Shown one piece after another: positions 5,463 to 9,076 of a stretch of DNA of 9,076 nucleotides (positions are counted from its first letter, which is position 1; the number at the start of each line of letters is the position of its first letter). Origin of the DNA: Nitrospira sp. (GTDB lineage Bacteria > Nitrospirota > Thermodesulfovibrionia > Thermodesulfovibrionales > SM23-35). Position numbers and translations under genes: made by a program. The stretch covers positions 1 through 9,076 of the forward strand of contig VGWY01000100.1 of the NCBI GenBank assembly GCA_016873575.1, in the 5' to 3' direction. The notes below the pieces were generated by a model. That model worked only from the letters and a program-made list of their open reading frames with translations, did not search any database and was not told where the DNA came from.

Positions 5463-7403
5463 ATGGGCAAGAATATTACAGAAAAGGTATTTGAAGCACA
5501 CAAGGTTTATGGAGATTTACAGGTAGGGACACCTGTTGGATTGAAGACTGACCAGGTATATACGCAGGATGCAACAGGAACAATGACATGGCTCGAATTT
5601 GAAGCTATAGGGATTGAAACGGTAAAGGTTCCGATAGCGGTATCCTATATTGACCATAACATGCTCCAGTCAAATTTCATGAACGCAGACGACCATCTGT
5701 TTTTACAGACTGCTGCTGCAAAGTTTGGTGCATATTTTTCGAAGCCAGGGAATGGTATCTGCCATCAGGTTCATTTAGAGAGGTTTGCAGCACCTGGAAA
5801 GATTGCACTCGGCACCGACAGTCATACACCAACAGGAGGCGGTATGGGCATGATAGCCATAGGCGTAGGCGGCCTTGAGGCTGCTACTGTTATAGCAGGT
5901 TCACCATTTGAGATAAATTTGCCCAGTGTGGTGCTGGTTAGACTGACAGGGAAGCTCCAGAGACCGTGGGGTACTGCGATGGATGTTATCCTCAACCTTT
6001 TGAAAATGCTCACGGTAAAGGGCGGCGTAGGGAAGATAATAGAATACGGCGGACCTGGAGTTAAAGACCTCAATGTAACAGAAAGGGCAACGATTACAAA
6101 TATGGGCGCTGAACTGGGTGCAACAACATCCATATTCCCCAGCGATGAAAATACACTTTCCTATCTGAAGGCACAGGGCAGGGAAAAGGAGTGGGTAGAA
6201 TTAAAGGCTGATGATAGTGCTGAATATTCTGAGATTATAGAGCTTAACCTGAACAGCATCGAACCAATGGTTGCACAACCACACAGCCCTGATAATGTCG
6301 TTCCTATCAGAGAGATAGCTGGCAAAAGGGTCAATCAGGTCTGTATCGGAAGCTGTACAAATTCATCTTATCAGGCAATGAAAGCCGTAGCATCCATATT
6401 GAGGGGGAATACAATCCCTGAATGGGTAAACCTCCTGATAAATCCCGGATCAAAGCAGGTTTACGAGATGCTTTCAAGAGAAGGACTTATAGCAGACATG
6501 ATTGCTGCTGGCGCAAGGATACTGGAGGCGTCCTGCGGACCCTGCATCGGCATGGGCGGTGCACCCGGTTCGGGGCATATATCCATAAGGTCTTATAACA
6601 GAAACTTTCAGGGCAGATCAGGGGCAAAAGATGCCTTTGTATATCTTACAAATCCCATTGCCTGTGCTGTCATGGCTGTAAAAGGCGTGATTGTAGATCC
6701 AGGTGATGCAGGACTTCACATAGATGAAGTAAAAGAGCCTGAGAAGTTTCTCATGAATGATAATCTAATCATTCCTCCGAAAGCTGATACAAGTGATGTA
6801 AAGATAATAAAAGGACCAAATATAAAAGAAGTTCCGGTTAAGGAGCCTGTAAAGAATGAGATAGAAGCCGAGGTCTTACTCAAACTCGGCAATAATATTA
6901 CCACTGATGACATCATGCCTGCTGGCTCAAAGGTTCTTCCATTCAGGTCCAATATCCCTGCCATCTCTGAATTTGTTTTCGAAAATATTGATAGGACTTT
7001 CAGCAGTCGTGCACATGAAGCAAAGTCAAAGGGTGGTGGAATTATAGTAGGTGGCGAGAATTATGGCCAGGGCTCATCAAGGGAACATGCTGCAATTGCA
7101 CCGATGTATCTTGGACTTCAGGCAGTTATTGCAAAGTCATTTGCAAGGATACACAGATCCAACCTGATAAACTTTGGCATACTCCCATTACAGTTCTCAA
7201 GACCTGAAGACTATGATAAACTCGACCACGGCGACAGGCTACTGCTAAAAGACGTTAAGGAGTCGTTATCAGAAAATCAGTCGTATAGTGTACATAATCT
7301 TACAAAGAATTATTCATTCGAGGTGTTTTCGAATCTCAATGATCGGGAGAAAGAAATCATATTAGCTGGCGGCTTACTGCCATTTACAAAGAAGTACGTG
7401 TAA
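5463..7403 (+). CDS. aconitate hydratase, Aquifex-type short form
   Basis: Interconverts citrate and isocitrate in the TCA cycle (oxidative or reductive direction) with a [4Fe-4S] cluster, in the cytoplasm. The three cluster cysteines are C298 in CIGSCTNSS and C358/C361 in SCGPC. Substrate-site blocks are also present: IDHNMLQ (63-69), TDSHTPTGGGMG (118-129), TTDDIMPAG (480-488) and the swivel-domain YGQGSSREHAA (534-544) with the expected catalytic serine and arginine. The order of cluster domains followed by a C-terminal swivel within 646 residues distinguishes it from the ~900-residue AcnA and ~860-residue AcnB. It fits the family annotated as Aquifex-type putative aconitase, and is too long for a single LeuC or LeuD subunit. 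AGGGG six bases before ATG supports the start. It is monocistronic here, divergent from lysA, and no clear T-run terminator follows. Confidence 0.93.
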   Translation: MGKNITEKVFEAHKVYGDLQVGTPVGLKTDQVYTQDATGTMTWLEFEAIGIETVKVPIAVSYIDHNMLQSNFMNADDHLFLQTAAAKFGAYFSKPGNGICHQVHLERFAAPGKIALGTDSHTPTGGGMGMIAIGVGGLEAATVIAGSPFEINLPSVVLVRLTGKLQRPWGTAMDVILNLLKMLTVKGGVGKIIEYGGPGVKDLNVTERATITNMGAELGATTSIFPSDENTLSYLKAQGREKEWVELKADDSAEYSEIIELNLNSIEPMVAQPHSPDNVVPIREIAGKRVNQVCIGSCTNSSYQAMKAVASILRGNTIPEWVNLLINPGSKQVYEMLSREGLIADMIAAGARILEASCGPCIGMGGAPGSGHISIRSYNRNFQGRSGAKDAFVYLTNPIACAVMAVKGVIVDPGDAGLHIDEVKEPEKFLMNDNLIIPPKADTSDVKIIKGPNIKEVPVKEPVKNEIEAEVLLKLGNNITTDDIMPAGSKVLPFRSNIPAISEFVFENIDRTFSSRAHEAKSKGGGIIVGGENYGQGSSREHAAIAPMYLGLQAVIAKSFARIHRSNLINFGILPLQFSRPEDYDKLDHGDRLLLKDVKESLSENQSYSVHNLTKNYSFEVFSNLNDREKEIILAGGLLPFTKKYV

Positions 7404-7425
7404 AAAAACGCTTAAACTTTAAAAA

Positions 7426-7446
7426 ATAGCCTAACAAATAGGTTAT
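7426..7446 (+). other. small hairpin after the aconitase gene
   Basis: ATAGCCTA (7426-7433) pairs with TAGGTTAT (7439-7446), including one G-T pair, around the loop ACAAA. It directly abuts the left arm of the 154-bp inverted-repeat element. AATAGGTT at 7437-7444 is also an exact reverse complement of AACCTATT at 7492-7499 inside the element, so two foldings compete. No T-run follows, so it is a weak candidate for the aconitase terminator. Confidence 0.35.
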
Positions 7447-7598
7447 ATGGGAAAGGCTGTTGAAGAATTTTTATACGACACCTTCAAGTAAAACCTATTG
7501 AGGCGTAAACGAATAAAGCTTTAATCTGTAAGGCACTTACAACTGCCAGATAAATTATCTTGTCGATTATAAAAATTCTGAGATAGCCTTTCCCATAT
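7445..7598. repeat. 154-bp inverted-repeat element, MITE-like or structured RNA
   Basis: The arms 7445-7475 and 7568-7598 are inverted repeats of 31 bases: ATATGGGAAAGGCT pairs exactly with AGCCTTTCCCATAT, a 5-base internal loop (GTTGA against GAGAT) follows, then AGAATTTTTATA pairs exactly with TATAAAAATTCT. CGACA/TGTCG extends the stem after a 2-base bulge. The interior holds small palindromes: TAAAGCTTTA (7514-7523), GTAAG-GCA-CTTAC (7528-7540) and AGATAA-A-TTATCT (7548-7560). No gene of normal size fits. TA dinucleotides flank TGGG...CCCA at both ends, as a mariner/IS630-type MITE would leave, although TA is part of the palindrome itself. A folded RNA is the alternative. Confidence 0.7.
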
Positions 7599-7621
7599 TC
7601 GAGAGAGAACACCCGAAAAAT

Positions 7622-7651
7622 TTGACAAGAAAACCGTATAAAAGGTAAATT
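7622..7651 (+). promoter_or_regulatory. sigma70-type promoter of the tRNA-Lys/tRNA-Glu unit
   Basis: TTGACA (7622-7627) is a perfect -35. After 18 bases comes TAAATT (7646-7651), four of six matches to the -10 consensus. Transcription would begin near 7658, about seven bases before the mature tRNA-Lys end, a normal arrangement for a tRNA operon. Confidence 0.5.
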
Positions 7652-7664
7652 AAAAGATACTTTT

Positions 7665-7740
7665 GGGCCGCTAGCTCAGTTGGTAGAGCACCGCCCTTTT
7701 AAGGCGGGAGTCGTTGGTTCGAATCCAACGCGGCTCACCA
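7665..7740 (+). tRNA. tRNA-Lys, anticodon UUU
   Basis: A 76-base cloverleaf with the CCA end encoded. The acceptor GGGCCGC pairs with GCGGCTC (one G-U pair), the D arm is in AGCTCAGTTGGTAGAGC, the anticodon stem CCGCC/GGCGG encloses loop CTTTTAA with anticodon TTT at 7698-7700, and the T arm contains GTTCGAATC. The discriminator is A. It lies five bases before tRNA-Glu and is probably cotranscribed with it. It reads AAA and AAG lysine codons. Confidence 0.96.
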
Positions 7741-7745
7741 GAAAC

Positions 7746-7823
7746 GTCCCCATCGTCTAGCTCGGCCTAGGACATCGCCCTTTCAAGGCGGTAACACGGG
7801 TTCAAATCCCGTTGGGGACGCCA
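7746..7823 (+). tRNA. tRNA-Glu, anticodon UUC
   Basis: A 78-base cloverleaf with encoded CCA. GTCCCCA pairs with TGGGGAC across the acceptor, the discriminator is G, the anticodon loop CTTTCAA gives TTC at 7782-7784, and the T arm holds GGTTCAAATCC. The D arm (GTCTAGCTCGGCCTAGGAC) is typical of tRNA-Glu. No sign of 3'-end duplication or integrase insertion is seen downstream. Confidence 0.95.
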
Positions 7824-7831
7824 GTAAAATC

Positions 7832-7855
7832 AAGGGATTGCACATGCAACCCTTT
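7832..7855. terminator. possible shared terminator between the tRNAs and the convergent gene
   Basis: AAGGG-A-TTGC pairs with GCAA-CCCTT around the loop ACAT, with one bulged A, nine bases after tRNA-Glu and eleven bases past the stop of the convergent gene at 7866. T-runs on both sides are short (TTT on +, ATTTTA on -), so termination strength is uncertain. Position between convergent units favours the call. Confidence 0.4.
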
Positions 7856-7865
7856 AACAAATGAT

Positions 7866-8567
7866 TTAAGCTAATTCTGAAAGATTAACCAATCCGACAG
7901 ATGAGACAACTTTCTCCAAAATTCTATCCCCCGTTATTTTATCCTCTATGAATAGACAGAAGGCTTTGAACAAATCTTCTGATGATACAAGGGAAATATT
8001 CATGTCCTGTGCTCTTGGTATTGTAAATGGGGTAAAATTGGGCCGTTCATTTGTATTTCGTTCTTCTAAAGGCAGATTTTTCCATGGATTTCCCAGAAGT
8101 ATTCCTTTGCATTTTGTACCTATTTTTTCGTCGTACTCGAGCATGTAGTCGATTAATTGTCTTAAGTGGGAAAGAGAAATACTCTGTTCTAACCCTATTA
8201 TTTTGACAGGATATTCTATATCCTGGTAAATCAGACAATATTCCTCATCTGAATATTTTACTGGTTCAACTTTTCCTCCTAATTCTATAAGGCATTTGTG
8301 AGAAATATTTTCAAGTTCGAATCCATCACTATAAAGCAGTTTTTTGTATGACTCAATCTCTTTCTTTTTTTCTTCCATGGTAGCTATCTGTTTTTGATAA
8401 CTCGAGATTTTTTCAGACAATTCCTTAATTTCTGATTCAAATTGACTGATTAAAGGCACCTCTACTTTATTAACCCACTCAGGAGTTAGTGGGGATTGAG
8501 GTTTTTCTGACAAATCTTCTGGTAGCGGTTTTCCCATTTTAGACATAAAATTATTTTTATTCTGCAT
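7866..8567 (-). CDS. coiled-coil protein of unknown function with possible degenerate nuclease-like C-terminal domain
   Basis: A 233-residue protein I cannot name with confidence. Residues 1-35 are polar and proline-rich; about 36-78 form a charged coiled coil (EIKELSEKISSYQKQIATME). Residues 80-210 look like a compact alpha/beta domain: GFELE..., a strand pair at YCLIYQDIEYPVKIIG (110-125), a helix SLSHLRQLIDYML (131-143), then KGILLGNPWKNLPLEER (154-170) and ISLVSSEDLFKAF (191-203). This order recalls predicted PD-(D/E)XK nuclease-like proteins where an EVxG strand precedes SxSHLRQLL and a GILLGN strand, but the acidic-x-lysine pair is not obvious here, so catalysis is doubtful. No signal peptide or membrane segment. 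The first ATG is chosen because a good promoter sits just upstream and later ATGs lack a ribosome site; only weak GAGATG precedes it. Confidence 0.75.
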   Translation of the reverse strand: MQNKNNFMSKMGKPLPEDLSEKPQSPLTPEWVNKVEVPLISQFESEIKELSEKISSYQKQIATMEEKKKEIESYKKLLYSDGFELENISHKCLIELGGKVEPVKYSDEEYCLIYQDIEYPVKIIGLEQSISLSHLRQLIDYMLEYDEKIGTKCKGILLGNPWKNLPLEERNTNERPNFTPFTIPRAQDMNISLVSSEDLFKAFCLFIEDKITGDRILEKVVSSVGLVNLSELA

Positions 8568-8584
8568 ATAGAATCATCTCAAAT

Positions 8585-8614
8585 AATATATGATTTTAAT
8601 GTTTCTTGTGTCAA
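8585..8614 (-). promoter_or_regulatory. strong sigma70-like promoter of the coiled-coil gene
   Basis: On the minus strand TTGACA (8614-8609, perfect -35) is followed after 18 bases by TATATT (8590-8585, five of six to the -10). Transcription would begin near 8579, leaving only about 12 bases before the ATG at 8567. The gene therefore seems independently expressed from the PIN gene upstream. Confidence 0.55.
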
Positions 8615-8667
8615 CAGGGAAACAGTGTGAGAGATTATTTATTAAGGAATCGTGCGGCGGCATTCTT

Positions 8668-9072
8668 TCACATCACAACAGCCTCGGGAAATTTTCTGAA
8701 GTCCTTTTTGTCAAAGGTATAAACCGGCCTGATTCCAGAAATTCGTGATTTGGCCAATATCATTGCATCACCAAATTTGAGATTCTCAGCGGCATAGAGC
8801 CTCAATGCATCAAGAACAATGTTATCGGATTCTATCTCGATAACAGGCAAAGTCTCAAGGCTTTCGACCTTTTCCCTGACCTCATTTTTGGGTAATTTGT
8901 ATATTTTTTCAAGGACATAAACGAGCTCTATTATCACTATCAGGGGAATAAACAGCACACTGTTTTCAGTGGCAGCTTCCTTGATCAGCTTCTTGAATTT
9001 CTCCCGTTTTTCTGCGGAATCACCTGTCAGAAATCTGATGAGGATACTGGTATCAATAATTCCTTTATACAT
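8668..9072 (-). CDS. vapC: PIN-domain ribonuclease, VapC-like toxin
   Basis: A 134-residue single PIN domain, the usual size for a VapC toxin: a metal-dependent RNase that cuts specific tRNA or rRNA and is held inactive by a VapB antitoxin. The expected acidic residues are D7 (GIIDTSILIRFL), E49 (IIELVYVL), D102 (KFGDAMILAKS) and D121 or D124 (YTFDKKDF). The start is the ATG at 9070-9072, which gives the canonical short N-terminus before the first catalytic Asp. In the adjacent minus-strand frame the window edge reads GTC GAT GTA TAA, so an upstream antitoxin could end at 9065 with an 8-base overlap; only four codons are visible, so this cannot be confirmed. PIN assignment is strong; the toxin-antitoxin role depends on the missing partner. 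Confidence 0.88.
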   Translation of the reverse strand: MYKGIIDTSILIRFLTGDSAEKREKFKKLIKEAATENSVLFIPLIVIIELVYVLEKIYKLPKNEVREKVESLETLPVIEIESDNIVLDALRLYAAENLKFGDAMILAKSRISGIRPVYTFDKKDFRKFPEAVVM

Positions 9073-9076
9073 CGAC

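Noticed and set aside
5463..7403. LeuC/LeuD or homoaconitase fusion instead of aconitase
   Set aside because: The fused two-part architecture, length and motif set fit the Aquifex-type aconitase better, and no leucine or lysine-via-aminoadipate genes are nearby; lysine here is made by the diaminopimelate route.
7665..7740. Functional link between tRNA-Lys and the lysine operon
   Set aside because: They are 2.5 kb apart, on opposite strands and separated by aconitase, so the association is most simply chance.
7746..7865. tRNA-Glu as an integration site for the genes to its right
   Set aside because: No integrase gene is present and no second copy of the tRNA 3' end could be found downstream in the window.

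Overview
This is a compact bacterial chromosome segment with about 40% GC by eye and mostly housekeeping genes. The gene set fits a free-living Gram-negative anaerobe or microaerophile, most likely Nitrospirota (Thermodesulfovibrio-like) or a former deltaproteobacterium. Three things point there: an Aquifex-type short aconitase, a lysA-dapF-dapA cluster, and many short palindromic or tandem repeats both between and inside genes. This assignment is inference; no rRNA or marker phylogeny is in the window.

Layout. (1) 1-41 looks like the last 13 codons of an unseen + strand gene. A possible promoter and a clear intrinsic hairpin terminator (95-126) follow, just before a DEAD-box RNA helicase with a DbpA-type RNA-binding tail (154-1707, +). 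(2) A long hairpin (1716-1765) separates it from a convergent minus-strand operon, lysA > dapF > PilZ protein > dapA (5176 down to 1795). The operon has a 4-nt overlap (lysA/dapF), an 8-nt overlap (dapF/pilZ) and a 25-nt gap (pilZ/dapA). It encodes three steps of the diaminopimelate/lysine pathway plus a small predicted c-di-GMP-binding protein. (3) The divergent gap 5177-5462 holds a putative lysA promoter and a 128-bp element built of short palindromes with GTCATTCC...GGAATGAC ends. (4) An aconitase gene (5463-7403, +) stands alone. (5) 7404-7664 holds a 154-bp element with 31-bp inverted arms and a sigma70-like promoter for tRNA-Lys(UUU) and tRNA-Glu(UUC). (6) Two minus-strand accessory genes close the window: a coiled-coil protein of unknown function with a possible degenerate nuclease-like C-terminal domain (7866-8567), and a PIN-domain VapC-like toxin (8668-9072) whose antitoxin should lie just beyond the right edge.

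How the genes fit together. DapA opens the lysine branch, DapF makes meso-diaminopimelate for peptidoglycan and lysine, and LysA decarboxylates it to lysine; dapB and the middle steps are not here. The least ordinary features are the repeats. dapF carries two unrelated in-frame repeat insertions that account for its excess length, the lysA/aconitase gap carries a mosaic of palindromes, and the aconitase/tRNA gap carries a long inverted-repeat element that could be a MITE or a structured RNA. No CRISPR array, complete insertion sequence, phage gene or recognisable defence operon was seen.
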